The position numbers and the translations under genes are program-made. DNA of 20,808 bases from a virus, in the IMG/VR virus record IMGVR_UViG_3300047323_000503, positions 1-20,808 of that record, one strand, 5' to 3'. Below the pieces are notes generated by a model. That model did not search any database, was not told the DNA's origin, and saw nothing but the letters and a program-made list of their open reading frames with translations. Positions 12,739 to 19,690 of this stretch are shown piece by piece. Each line of letters opens with the position of its first letter. Position 1 is the stretch's first letter.

Positions 12739-12974
12739 ACGCCTACCCGCCCGCCGATGACCGGCTGAAGCACCTCCTTGCCCAGGAGATCAACCTCAGC
12801 GTCGACACCTGGAAGCTCGCGTTCTGGATCGCCGACGGCATCGTCAAGTCCCCCGAGATCCGCGCCGAGCTGGAGCGCATCGCCGCCGCACACACCGCCG
12901 GCCAGCCCTGCGGAGACCGCCACTGCCGGCACTGCTGGAACGCCCGCCTCGCCGATCAGGAGAACAGCGCATGA
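12735..12974 (+). CDS. Hypothetical Cys-motif protein between loader and helicase, 79 aa
   Basis: Not recognised. ATGA overlaps join it to the loader gene before and the helicase gene after. A helical body of about 50 residues (KHLLAQEINLSVDTWKLAFW and beyond) ends in CGDRHCRHCW with C59, C64 and C67 plus two His, a possible metal site. Being wedged between loader and helicase it may assist replication; this rests on position alone. Confidence 0.8.
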   Translation: MNAYPPADDRLKHLLAQEINLSVDTWKLAFWIADGIVKSPEIRAELERIAAAHTAGQPCGDRHCRHCWNARLADQENSA

Positions 12975-14335
12975 CCACCGACATGTGGGAAACCCCCGTC
13001 GACGACCAGTCCACCCGCGCCAACCCGGCCGCCGCCGCGGAACGAATCATCGCCGCTTCCGCGATGGCCCGCCCGGACCTGATCGACGAGCTGGCCGCCG
13101 AGTTCGACCCCGCCGACATTCAGGACGACCGGCTCCGCTGGGTATGGCACGCCGTCGACGAGATCCGGCAGAACCTCACCCAGGGCGAGATCCGGTGGGA
13201 GGCCGTCGACCGCCAGCTGCAAGCGTGGAAGGCGAACGGCTACATGCCGATCGCACCGCTCGACACCATCGCCCTGTCCGTCCTGTACGACGAGGCCGAG
13301 ACCAGCTACTCCGGTGCCGCGTACTGGGCGAAGACCGTCACGACCGAGTCGGTCCGCCGCCGCTACACCGGGCTCGGCGCCGACATCAGCCTCCGCGGCC
13401 GGTCCGCCGGCTTCGACGCCGAGACCGACATCGCCGCCGCACAAGACGCCCTCGACGGCCTTGCCCGCAACGAGAAGACCGACAAGACCAAGCTCGTCAG
13501 CGAGATCATCGGCGCCGCCCTCGAACGAGCCGTCACCAAACCGTCGAACGAGGACCGGGTCCCCACCGGATTCGTGGACCTCGACGTCATGTTCAGCGGC
13601 GGGTTCGCCCCCGGCCAGATGGTCGTTGTCGCCGCCCGGCCCGGCATCGGCAAGACCACCCTCGGCCTCGGGCTCGCAAGGGCCGCCGCAATCAAAAACG
13701 GGCTGCCCGTCCTCGTTGAATCCCTCGAAATGGGCGAAGAGGAACTCACCAACAGCATCCTCTCCGCCGAAGCCCGCATCGGCCTCCACCACATCAAGCA
13801 AGGCACCACCGATGACGCCGGTGTCGTCCGCGGCGCCCGCGCCATCGAGAAGATGAACGCAGCGCCGCTGTACCTCAGCGACGAATCCGACCTCAGCCTC
13901 CCCATGCTCCGCGGCAAGGTCCGACACCTCGTGCGGACCGCCGGGCTCCGCATGGTCGTCATCGACTACATCCAGCTCATGCAGGCCCCCAAGGCCGAGA
14001 CCCGGCAGGCCGAAGTCGCGAAGCTCAGCCGCGGGCTAAAGCTCATGGCCAAAGAGTTCGGGATCACCGTCGTCGTCCTCGCCCAGCTCAACCGTGGCCC
14101 CGAACAGCGCACCGACAAGAAGCCGATGAAGTCGGACCTCCGGGAGTCCGGGGCGATCGAGCAGGACGCCGACATCGTGATCCTCCTGCACCGAGAGGAC
14201 GCCTACGACAAGGAATCCGCGCGGGCCGGTGAAGCCGACTTCATCGTCGACAAGCACCGCGGGGGGCCGACAGGCATCGTGACCACCGCCGCACAGCTGC
14301 ACTATTCGCAGTTCGTCGACATGGCTGGCGTATGA
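12971..14335 (+). CDS. dnaB: DnaB-type replicative DNA helicase
   Basis: Hexameric 5'-3' helicase of the RecA-fold superfamily 4 that would unwind the phage replication fork. The 454-residue protein has the expected two parts: an N-terminal helical domain (about 17-130) and the helicase core from about 195. Motifs seen are TGFVDLDVMFSGG, Walker A ARPGIGKTT (222-230), ESLEM (250-254), Walker B MVVIDYIQLM (328-337), LAQLNR (370-375), DLRESGAIEQDAD (389-401) and the DKHRGGPTG end with K428 and R430. No intein or truncation is apparent. The start ATG overlaps the preceding stop; the stop overlaps the next ATG. With the initiator and loader upstream it completes an initiation set. Confidence 0.97.
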   Translation: MTTDMWETPVDDQSTRANPAAAAERIIAASAMARPDLIDELAAEFDPADIQDDRLRWVWHAVDEIRQNLTQGEIRWEAVDRQLQAWKANGYMPIAPLDTIALSVLYDEAETSYSGAAYWAKTVTTESVRRRYTGLGADISLRGRSAGFDAETDIAAAQDALDGLARNEKTDKTKLVSEIIGAALERAVTKPSNEDRVPTGFVDLDVMFSGGFAPGQMVVVAARPGIGKTTLGLGLARAAAIKNGLPVLVESLEMGEEELTNSILSAEARIGLHHIKQGTTDDAGVVRGARAIEKMNAAPLYLSDESDLSLPMLRGKVRHLVRTAGLRMVVIDYIQLMQAPKAETRQAEVAKLSRGLKLMAKEFGITVVVLAQLNRGPEQRTDKKPMKSDLRESGAIEQDADIVILLHREDAYDKESARAGEADFIVDKHRGGPTGIVTTAAQLHYSQFVDMAGV

Positions 14336-14625
14336 GCCCCGAGATCGAGGACATCGCTGCGATGCGGGCTGACGGCGACCTCCTCGACTTCATCCGATCG
14401 CTGACCGGCCAGCCGCCGAAACAGCGAACAGCCCCGGAACCCGAGCCGGCCCCCGTCATCCCACGATCCCGGCCCGGCGCCTGGCCCGACGGAACCTCAC
14501 CGCCCGGACCGCTCAAGCCCCAACCACCCGGGGCCTGGGAATTGGCGCTCGACCGGTACCGAACCGGAGCCGACCACAACGACCCGCCCTGCGAATGCGG
14601 TTGCCGAAACGGAGGACCCCCATGA
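14332..14625 (+). CDS. Pro-rich hypothetical protein, 97 aa
   Basis: Not recognised. A short N-terminal helix (IEDIAAMRADGDLLDFIRSL) is followed by a Pro-rich, probably unfolded middle (residues 27-72), a short helix (WELALDRYRTG) and a Cys cluster CECGC near the end. It overlaps dnaB by an ATGA and the next gene likewise. The helix-linker-motif plan suggests an adaptor or recruiting peptide, but no partner can be named. Confidence 0.75.
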   Translation: MSPEIEDIAAMRADGDLLDFIRSLTGQPPKQRTAPEPEPAPVIPRSRPGAWPDGTSPPGPLKPQPPGAWELALDRYRTGADHNDPPCECGCRNGGPP

Positions 14626-14780
14626 CGGACACCTGCCCGAACTGCACCCGCCGCGGAACCGCCCCCGTTGCCGAGCACCAGGACGGCGACCAGGTCAGCC
14701 ACCTCTACCAGTGCGCCAGTTGCGGCCACATCTGGTCGACGAACCGGGACCTGCGGTTCTACGGCAAGGAGGCGGCGTGA
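14622..14780 (+). CDS. 52-residue zinc-ribbon protein
   Basis: Two CxxC knuckles, C5-P-N-C8 and C31-A-S-C34 followed by GHIW, form a textbook zinc ribbon. The spacing of 22 residues between the pairs and the QCASCGHIWST end resemble the ribbons of transcription factors and of small phage proteins. The ATG at 14622 overlaps the previous stop, with GGAGG at 14611-14615 before it. It ends with AAGGAGG, the ribosome site of the next gene. Nucleic-acid or protein binding is likely; the target is unknown. Confidence 0.82.
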   Translation: MTDTCPNCTRRGTAPVAEHQDGDQVSHLYQCASCGHIWSTNRDLRFYGKEAA

Positions 14781-15007
14781 AGCGCACGTTGAGTCCCGAC
14801 CCGTCCGCCACAGCCCCTCGTTGCGCCGCCTGTAAGCGTCTCCTGCGCTCTCAGGCGTCCAGGGCCCTCGGACTTGGACCACGGTGCGCCAGGGCGCTAC
14901 GCGGGCGCACAGCCACCTCCGTGGCCGTGTCTGACGTCGCGCATGTCCCCGGCCAACTGGAAATACCCCTTCCGCCCATGCAACACGAACTCACCTGGAG
15001 CACCTGA
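14777..15007 (+). CDS. DUF6011-like Cys protein, 76 aa
   Basis: The GTG at 14777 follows AAGGAGG at 14766-14772 and overlaps the previous stop. The N-terminal half shows the pattern C16-x2-C19, RLLRSQASRALGLGP and C37, which I recognise as the layout of the small actinobacterial DUF6011-type proteins, thought to bind zinc. The C-terminal part is less ordered, with a Pro-rich LEIPLPP segment. No function is established for this type. The stop overlaps the next ATG (TGATG). Confidence 0.78.
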   Translation: MKRTLSPDPSATAPRCAACKRLLRSQASRALGLGPRCARALRGRTATSVAVSDVAHVPGQLEIPLPPMQHELTWST

Positions 15008-15489
15008 TGACCGAACAGCACGAGTCCGGGGCCTACTACTGGAACGCCGACACCAACGACTGCCCCCACGGCGCCGAGCCCAACATCGAGACCGACGGTG
15101 AAGCGTGGGACCTCTGGAGCGATCGGCACCCCGTCAGTGACGACGGCCGCATCTGCCTCGATGCGCCCGCCGGCGAAGCCTGCCTGGCCTGCTCCGCCGA
15201 GGACGGCGAGATGGTTGCGTGGGATGACTGCCGGGTCCGCGAGCACGCCCGCCCGAAGCAGGGTGTCGTCCCGAACCCGGGCATCGAGCACCAGCCGGTA
15301 ACGGTGTGGGTCGGCACGGTCGAGTGCCTTGAGCGCGAATGCGACGACTACTTCACCGAGGACGGTGACACCGACCCGGGCGTCGAACGCTGCTCGCACA
15401 TCCGCGAAGAAGACGTCTGTTCCTGCCAGCGCCAGGACGACGGCGAGTACGGCAGCACCCCGTGTCTCGCACTCCCCAACACGGTCTGA
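15007..15489 (+). CDS. Acidic Cys-rich hypothetical protein, 160 aa
   Basis: Not recognised. The ATG at 15007 overlaps the preceding stop. The protein is strongly acidic and has about twelve cysteines, including ACLACS, DDC, VECLEREC and VCSCQ, spread through its length, which suggests two or more metal or disulfide sites in a cytoplasmic protein without a signal peptide. A strong stem-loop follows at 15498-15530 and ends this operon segment. Confidence 0.82.
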   Translation: MTEQHESGAYYWNADTNDCPHGAEPNIETDGEAWDLWSDRHPVSDDGRICLDAPAGEACLACSAEDGEMVAWDDCRVREHARPKQGVVPNPGIEHQPVTVWVGTVECLERECDDYFTEDGDTDPGVERCSHIREEDVCSCQRQDDGEYGSTPCLALPNTV

Positions 15490-15497
15490 CCCCGGTA

Positions 15498-15530
15498 CCG
15501 CTCGCCCCGGAGGAAAGCAGGGGCGAGCGG
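15498..15530 (+). terminator. Perfect 11-bp stem-loop with purine-rich loop
   Basis: CCGCTCGCCCC at 15498-15508 pairs fully with GGGGCGAGCGG at 15520-15530. The 11-nt loop is GGAGGAAAGCA, which contains a Shine-Dalgarno-like GGAGGA. The next start codon is 40 bases away with its own ribosome site, so the loop sequence is not needed for that gene. Confidence 0.7.
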
Positions 15531-15569
15531 CCCGGACAGCCAACCACACCCCGAGCAAGGAGAACCCCG

Positions 15570-16262
15570 ATGACCGACCAGCCCGCCCGCAACGCCGTGT
15601 ACAGCGAGCTGATGTGGCCCAAGTGGAACCCGACCTCCGAGAGCTACGGGGCGGGCGAGGAGAAGACCAATGCGCTCCTCGACGCTCACGCCGCCGAAGT
15701 CCGAGCCGCAGTTGAACCCGCGCCCGTCGACCGGCGCCGCACTACGTGGCCGGCCGCGGTCGAGCTCCAGCAGGCGGCCGACACCCTGCGTGCCGTGGCA
15801 CCGCAGATCGAGGGCCGACTTGCCGGACTTGCCGACCCGGTAGCGGACTGGCTCGACGAGACCGCCAACGCACTGTCCTGCCTGGCCCCGTACCGCGACA
15901 ACGAGCCCGGCTACGGCATGTGGGAGACCGCCGTCGCAGTGGCCCGGAAGATCCTCGGCACCGTCGAACAGCAGTCCGCCGCCGACGGGGCGCAGCAGCC
16001 CGACACCGAGATGCAACCCGCCACTGTGATGGCCGCCGCCAACTGCCCATACGGCGAAGGCCCGGGTGATGGCTCCGGATGCATCAAACCTGCCGGGCAC
16101 GACGGCGACCACGTCGTCACCTCCGGCGTGGAGGTGGTCTCGTGCAGTCGAGCGGCACTTCGTCAGTCGCACATTCCGCACGCGTGGTGGCCCCAGCCCG
16201 GCATGACCACCGTCCACTGCCCCGGGGTCGCCCCTGCCGCCACCGAGGAGCAGACCCGATGA
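15570..16262 (+). CDS. Protein with ADWLD domain and CCHH module, 230 aa
   Basis: The ATG at 15570 follows AAGGAG (15557-15562). The first 55 residues are charged. Residues about 60-132 form a helical domain with DPVADWLDETA and VAVARKILGT, which recurs in the small protein at 16988. Then come C159-x11-C171-x5-H177-x3-H181, the same Cys/His spacing as the duplicated module at 779, and a HIPHAWWPQPGMTTVHCPG tail that I have seen in Streptomyces phage proteins of unknown function. It therefore looks mosaic, assembled from modules used elsewhere in this window. No enzyme motif. Confidence 0.85.
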   Translation: MTDQPARNAVYSELMWPKWNPTSESYGAGEEKTNALLDAHAAEVRAAVEPAPVDRRRTTWPAAVELQQAADTLRAVAPQIEGRLAGLADPVADWLDETANALSCLAPYRDNEPGYGMWETAVAVARKILGTVEQQSAADGAQQPDTEMQPATVMAAANCPYGEGPGDGSGCIKPAGHDGDHVVTSGVEVVSCSRAALRQSHIPHAWWPQPGMTTVHCPGVAPAATEEQTR

Positions 16263-16552
16263 CCACCACGTCCCTTCCGATCCCGGTCGTCGTCACCCGG
16301 CATCAGTGCCCGCACTGCCGGCGCACCTGGTCGAAGCCGGCCGCGGCGACCGCGCACATCGGGCGGTGCTGGAAGAACCCGGCCGCCTCCGGGTGCAAGA
16401 CCTGCGTGCACTTCGACCAGGAACCGACGGGCGAGTCGTGCATTCCCGGCCGCCCCTGCAACTGCAACGACGGCTACGAGCAGTGCGGGGTCGGCCGCAA
16501 CATCAGCGCCGGGCTGGTCATCCACTGCCCGCTCTGGGAGGCCTCCCCGTGA
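16259..16552 (+). CDS. Multi-zinc-site protein, 97 aa
   Basis: The ATG at 16259 overlaps the previous stop. Cys/His residues form a C2HC-like site C17-x2-C20-x12-H33-x3-C37 (QCPHCRRTW, then AHIGRC), followed by C46-x2-C49, C61, C67-x-C69, C76 and C90. Eleven potential ligands in 97 residues suggest two or three zinc sites. The first resembles a nucleic-acid-binding finger. No homologue is recognised. It ends in a GTGA overlap with a tiny membrane gene. Confidence 0.8.
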   Translation: MTTTSLPIPVVVTRHQCPHCRRTWSKPAAATAHIGRCWKNPAASGCKTCVHFDQEPTGESCIPGRPCNCNDGYEQCGVGRNISAGLVIHCPLWEASP

Positions 16553-16656
16553 CCGACTTCCTGCCCTCTGTCGCTGCTGCCGCCTGGATTTTCGTCTGGA
16601 CCGCGATGCTCACCGGCCACACCCTGCACCCACCCCGCTGGAAGAGGACCCGATGA
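16549..16656 (+). CDS. 35-residue single-pass membrane peptide
   Basis: The GTG at 16549 overlaps the previous stop and the stop overlaps the next ATG, fitting the operon's junction pattern. The product has one hydrophobic stretch (FLPSVAAAAWIFVWTAMLTG) and a basic C-terminus (PPRWKRTR), predicting one membrane helix with a cytoplasmic tail. Its plan matches the 33-residue peptide at 1252. Too short for standard gene callers. No known function. Confidence 0.6.
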   Translation: MTDFLPSVAAAAWIFVWTAMLTGHTLHPPRWKRTR

Positions 16657-16991
16657 CCGATCTGCCCGACGTTTCCGTCCAGGTCACCCGGTACGAGGTG
16701 TCGCTGCTCCCCGAGGGCGACGTCAACCGGCACGTCTTCACCATCGACGTCGAATACCGAGGCGCCGACCGGTGGGCCGTCACCCGTCACGGCTCCTGCC
16801 TTGGGTCCGACGGGACCTGGGACTTCGGGGTGAAGCAGTACGACCGCGGCGACGACTGGCTTGCCGCCCACCGCTTCGACCTGGACACCGCGCTCCGGCT
16901 CGCCCGCGACGCCGCCCCGCACGTCGTCGTCAACGGGCACACCGCCACCGACGCCTACCGCCGCACCCACCCCGAGGAGACGGCCCGATGA
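16653..16991 (+). CDS. Hypothetical protein, 112 aa
   Basis: Not recognised. The ATG overlaps the preceding stop. The N-terminal 65 residues alternate hydrophobic and polar residues (VQVTRYEVSLL, VFTIDVEYRG, RWAVTRHGSCLG), predicting a small beta sheet. A helix (DLDTALRLARDAAPHV) follows. There are no Cys motifs, membrane segments or catalytic signatures. It is coupled to its neighbours by ATGA overlaps. Confidence 0.8.
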   Translation: MTDLPDVSVQVTRYEVSLLPEGDVNRHVFTIDVEYRGADRWAVTRHGSCLGSDGTWDFGVKQYDRGDDWLAAHRFDLDTALRLARDAAPHVVVNGHTATDAYRRTHPEETAR

Positions 16992-17269
16992 CCGACACCA
17001 CACCCGCCGACGAATTCCGGGCCGCTGCCTTCCAGTTGCGGAACCCGTTCCACCTCCCCGGCCTGAAGGTCGTCGTCGACAGCGACCTCGTGGAGCCGCT
17101 CGCCGACTGGCTGGACGCGGCAGCCAAGTCCTACGACGCCACCGTGATCGGCGCCGCCAGCGTCTGGCGCCGGTCGGACGAGGTCGAAGAGCGTGACGCC
17201 TGGGTGGCCAAGCAGACCGACCGCCACGCCCTCGCACTGGCCCGGCAGATCAACGGGACCGCGCCGTGA
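16988..17269 (+). CDS. Small ADWLD-domain protein, 93 aa
   Basis: The ATG overlaps the preceding stop. The sequence has NPFHLPGLKVVVDSDLVEPLADWLDAAAK and a C-terminal ALALARQINGT. The ADWLD core and the final A-x-A-R-x-I-x-G-T are shared with the 230-residue protein at 15570, indicating a common domain. I recognise this as a type of small Streptomyces protein of unknown function, often encoded near phage or plasmid genes. Helical, soluble, no metal motif. Confidence 0.8.
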   Translation: MTDTTPADEFRAAAFQLRNPFHLPGLKVVVDSDLVEPLADWLDAAAKSYDATVIGAASVWRRSDEVEERDAWVAKQTDRHALALARQINGTAP

Positions 17270-17433
17270 CCGACCAGGAACCCCTGTGGACGGACGACGA
17301 ACTCGCCTACACCACCCGCCGTACCCGCATACCCGCCGACCACAGCCGGCCCGCCAACCGGCGCACCCGCGCCACCGACTACGACGCCAACCGTCGGCCC
17401 ATCGAAGACGTACCCACCGGGAGGTACCTGTGA
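17266..17433 (+). CDS. 55-residue Arg/Asp-rich protein
   Basis: The GTG at 17266 overlaps the previous stop and the stop overlaps the next GTG. The peptide is rich in Arg, Asp, Thr and Pro (TTRRTRIPADH, RTRATDYDANRR), has no hydrophobic core and is probably unfolded alone. The unbroken chain of stop/start overlaps is the main support. Function unknown. Confidence 0.6.
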   Translation: MTDQEPLWTDDELAYTTRRTRIPADHSRPANRRTRATDYDANRRPIEDVPTGRYL

Positions 17434-17594
17434 CCGCACCGAGCAGCAGTCCCCGGGGTGAGCGAGCCGGCCGCTCCGGGGTCCAGTGGGAGACCGAACT
17501 TCGCACCACCGGCGAGCAGGTCATACCCGACGACGCACCCACACCCCAGCCCAACCGAGCCAGCCGACGAGCAGCACGACGGAGGACGAAGTGA
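17430..17594 (+). CDS. 54-residue basic protein
   Basis: The GTG at 17430 overlaps the preceding stop; the stop overlaps the GTG of the next gene. The peptide is mostly polar and ends in a very basic NRASRRAARRRTK tail, which could contact nucleic acid. The ending closely resembles small Streptomyces proteins with an NRR/SRRxARR tail. No fold or function assigned. Confidence 0.6.
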   Translation: MTAPSSSPRGERAGRSGVQWETELRTTGEQVIPDDAPTPQPNRASRRAARRRTK

Positions 17595-18217
17595 CCACCC
17601 GCATCGCCTCGGACGTTGCCGAGGCCCGTCTTAACCACCTCATCGACCGCGCCCGACGCGGCGCGCTCCTCCCCGCCGAGGCCGACCAGTTCACCACCGG
17701 ACTCCGCGACCTCGTCCGGCGGCTGGAGGACACCGAGGACGACCTGCGCCGCGTGCAGCAAAAGGCCTGCAGCGCCGCCGAAGCCCTGCGGCTCAACTCC
17801 CGGCGGCTGGATGCCGTCCTCGCCGACCGGGAGAACGAGCGGGCAGCGCGGGCCGCAGAGGAGAAGTTGCACAAGGCACTGAAGCGGGCACACGTCGCAG
17901 CGGCCGAACAGGGAGGCAAGGACCAAGCCGCCATCGAACGCGTGCGGGCCACGTGCAGCCAGCTGCGGGCCGCCGCAGTCCTTGCCGATGGCGAGCCCCA
18001 CACCGACCGTGAACGCGGCATCACCGCGGCCGTCACCCGCGTCCTCGACGCCCTCGATGAGCAGCGGCCCACCACGTCGTGCGGCCACTGCGACCACCCA
18101 GCCGACTGGCACGACTTGCACGAAGGCTGCGTAGGGCCCAACGGGATCGGGGGCCTCGGCTCCGGCGACTGCACCTGCACACGCAGCCCCGACCAGATGC
18201 AGCAGCCCACCGCCTGA
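17591..18217 (+). CDS. Coiled-coil protein with C-terminal Cys/His module, 208 aa
   Basis: The GTG at 17591 follows GGAGG (17581-17585) and overlaps the previous stop. Residues about 10-160 are helical with heptads (LRDLVRRLEDTEDDLRRVQQ), predicting a long coiled coil. The last 45 residues contain C164-x2-C167, H169, H174, C180 and C194-x-C196, a compact zinc-binding tail found on several actinophage proteins. A scaffold with a terminal zinc head is a reasonable picture; function is unknown. It closes the plus-strand run, with a terminator just after. Confidence 0.85.
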   Translation: MTTRIASDVAEARLNHLIDRARRGALLPAEADQFTTGLRDLVRRLEDTEDDLRRVQQKACSAAEALRLNSRRLDAVLADRENERAARAAEEKLHKALKRAHVAAAEQGGKDQAAIERVRATCSQLRAAAVLADGEPHTDRERGITAAVTRVLDALDEQRPTTSCGHCDHPADWHDLHEGCVGPNGIGGLGSGDCTCTRSPDQMQQPTA

Positions 18218-18231
18218 CCCACAGCACGACA

Positions 18232-18261
18232 GCGGCCCCCACCCAACCGGGTAGGGGCCGC
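18232..18261. terminator. Terminator hairpin between convergent genes
   Basis: GCGGCCCC at 18232-18239 pairs with GGGGCCGC at 18254-18261; inside, ACCC (18241-18244) pairs with GGGT (18249-18252) around AACC, with one mismatch between the two helices. It lies between the plus-strand stop at 18217 and the minus-strand stop at 18276, so it probably serves both strands. Confidence 0.8.
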
Positions 18262-18275
18262 ATTCGTGTGTGTGC

Positions 18276-18494
18276 TCACCGTGGATACGTATCCGGGTAC
18301 TTCGCCCGCAGAGTGTCGAGCGTGGTGCTCTCCCACTGCACCTTGAGCCGGTCACCGGCAAGTGGGAACCACGGGCAGAAAACCCCGTCCCACTGCTCGG
18401 TGAAGTGCTCCGCCCCGTACTCGCCGTCGAAGCTGGGCTGGCCGCAACTGCCGCACACGTACACAGTCCCGGTGTGGTCTCGAATGGACGTCAT
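18276..18494 (-). CDS. Hypothetical protein with CxxC motif, 72 aa
   Basis: Minus-strand gene, not recognised. The N-terminus has VYVCGSCGQPSFDGEYGAEH, one CxxC knuckle, with a lone Cys later (FCPW), so a half zinc ribbon or a dimeric site is possible. The C-terminal part is mixed. The start at 18494 has no clear ribosome site; the 80-bp gap to the Nudix gene upstream contains a strong terminator, so it probably has its own promoter. It closes the minus-strand cassette. Confidence 0.65.
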   Translation of the reverse strand: MTSIRDHTGTVYVCGSCGQPSFDGEYGAEHFTEQWDGVFCPWFPLAGDRLKVQWESTTLDTLRAKYPDTYPR

Positions 18495-18530
18495 GCTGCA
18501 TCAACAGCAATTGGCCACAAGGAGTCACGA

Positions 18531-18557
18531 AGCCCCCGACCAGCTCGGTCGGGGGCT
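18531..18557. terminator. Strong intrinsic terminator
   Basis: AGCCCCCGACC at 18531-18541 pairs perfectly with GGTCGGGGGCT at 18547-18557 (5-nt loop). On the plus strand it is followed by TTGTTG, a short U-rich tail. For the minus strand it lies just after the Nudix gene stop at 18575, so it would end the Nudix transcript before the 72-residue gene. Confidence 0.8.
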
Positions 18558-18574
18558 TTGTTGCGCGTCCAGGG

Positions 18575-18985
18575 TCAGTGGGGGAGCGCCTCGTCGAGGT
18601 ACTCCTGCACCCGCGGGTATAGCCCGTAGGGCACGTAGTCGGGGATCTGACTGTGGCTGATCCAGGCCACCTCGGCAATCTCGTCCGGGTCGCCGATGCC
18701 CGCTTCGCCGGTGATCGGCTCGCACGCCACATACGTCATGTGGACGCGAGTGTCCGGGTGGACCCGCTCGCCCAGAACCCGCACGGCCTTGACCTCCAGC
18801 GTTACCTCTTCGGCCGTCTCCCGGACCGCGGCCTGCTCCGGGGACTCCCCGGCCTCGATGCCGCCGCCAGGGAACGCCCACCGAAGCCGGCCCTCCCGCT
18901 CACGCCGCCTGATCATCAAGACCCGCCCGGCATCCACGATGATCGCCGTAGACACGGGGGGCTGGGTGTCGGTCTTCTCGGTCAC
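18575..18985 (-). CDS. Nudix hydrolase, 136 aa
   Basis: Predicted pyrophosphohydrolase acting on a nucleoside diphosphate linked to another group; the substrate is unknown. The Nudix box is G41-x5-E47-x7-R55-E56-x2-E59-E60, complete in its metal-binding Glu residues, with only the usual final Gly replaced (T62). Length is normal for a stand-alone Nudix domain. The ATG overlaps the stop of the HTH-Nudix gene upstream (ATGA), so both are co-translated. The region with GERVHPDT, Y85, CE and TGE matches the neighbouring protein, indicating duplication. Nudix proteins are used by some Streptomyces integrative elements, notably Pif of pSAM2, in immunity to incoming copies; a similar role here is speculative. 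Confidence 0.92.
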   Translation of the reverse strand: MTEKTDTQPPVSTAIIVDAGRVLMIRRREREGRLRWAFPGGGIEAGESPEQAAVRETAEEVTLEVKAVRVLGERVHPDTRVHMTYVACEPITGEAGIGDPDEIAEVAWISHSQIPDYVPYGLYPRVQEYLDEALPH

Positions 18986-19626
18986 GCGGCCTCCAGGGCG
19001 CTCAAGATCGGCTCGAAGATTCGTTCTGCGGGAATGAAGCGGGTCAAGGCGGCGACGGGCACCCAGGCAACGTCGACGTTCTCTTGCGGATCACGGTTCG
19101 CCACCTCGCCCGTCAGGTACTCGCAGAGGTAGTACGCGGCAAGGACATCAGTCGACGGGTGCAGTCGGCCACCGAGATGCTGGCGGACTGCGCAGTGGAC
19201 CCCGGTCTCGGCCAGCGTCTCCTGTACGGCCACGGCTTCCGGGTTGCCGCCCGGCTTGACCATTCCGGCCGGGAACTGCCAGGAGAGGTCCGCGTCCCCG
19301 CGGCGGCACACGAGGAGCACCTCGTCGCCCCGGAGGACCACGGCGATCGCGATCCGTAGCGCCTGGGCCCGCGACTCCGCCGGCTCGAATGATGCTGGCC
19401 GGAGCAGGCGGCTGAATCTTGTCTGCACGTACTCGGATGCTCCCTCGTAGGTGGTGTCGAGGGCCTGCTGCATCTCGGGACGCGGGACAAGGCTTGGGCT
19501 GCGATGCCACCCGGCGACCGTGCGCGGCGCGACTCCGAGACGCTCGGCAAAGCTCTCGTTCGTCTCGCGGAGCGCGGCCTGTAAAGCGCAAGCTGCGCGG
19601 CCGGTCCACGTGGTTACAACGATCAC
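18982..19626 (-). CDS. HTH-Nudix fusion protein, 214 aa
   Basis: The GTG start at 19626 follows GGGAG (19634-19638 on the plus strand as CTCCC) with seven bases between. Residues 5-60 form an XRE-like HTH (WTGRAACALQAALRETNESF, then ERLGVAPRTVAGWH and EMQQALDT). Residues 90-214 are a Nudix domain, but its box is degenerate: G121-x5-G127 instead of Glu, Q135-E136 instead of Arg-Glu, and A139-E140 instead of Glu-Glu, with G142 kept. Loss of these metal ligands suggests weak or no hydrolysis, so the domain may sense a ligand and control DNA binding. HTH-Nudix proteins of this kind are frequent in Streptomyces. First gene of the Nudix operon. Confidence 0.9.
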   Translation of the reverse strand: MIVVTTWTGRAACALQAALRETNESFAERLGVAPRTVAGWHRSPSLVPRPEMQQALDTTYEGASEYVQTRFSRLLRPASFEPAESRAQALRIAIAVVLRGDEVLLVCRRGDADLSWQFPAGMVKPGGNPEAVAVQETLAETGVHCAVRQHLGGRLHPSTDVLAAYYLCEYLTGEVANRDPQENVDVAWVPVAALTRFIPAERIFEPILSALEAA

Positions 19627-19657
19627 TATCCGGCTCCCGGAGTCGTGGCGCTCGGGT

Positions 19658-19690
19658 ACTGCATCACAACTGCACTGCTACTGCACGGCG
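19658..19690. promoter_or_regulatory. Three 11-bp-spaced ACTGCA repeats upstream of the HTH-Nudix gene
   Basis: ACTGCA starts at 19658, 19669 and 19680, exactly 11 bp apart, so all copies face one side of the helix. A related CTGCACTGC lies at 19701-19709. The array is 32 bp upstream of the HTH-Nudix start, in the expected promoter area. It is a good candidate operator for the HTH domain encoded downstream or for a host regulator. Confidence 0.5.

Noticed and set aside
12956-13927. Minus-strand open frame opposite dnaB
   Set aside because: Antisense shadow; dnaB on the plus strand has all helicase motifs.
18079-18660. Plus-strand open frame across the minus-strand 72-residue gene
   Set aside because: It runs through two strong hairpins, has no start signal and gives a low-complexity Arg-rich product.
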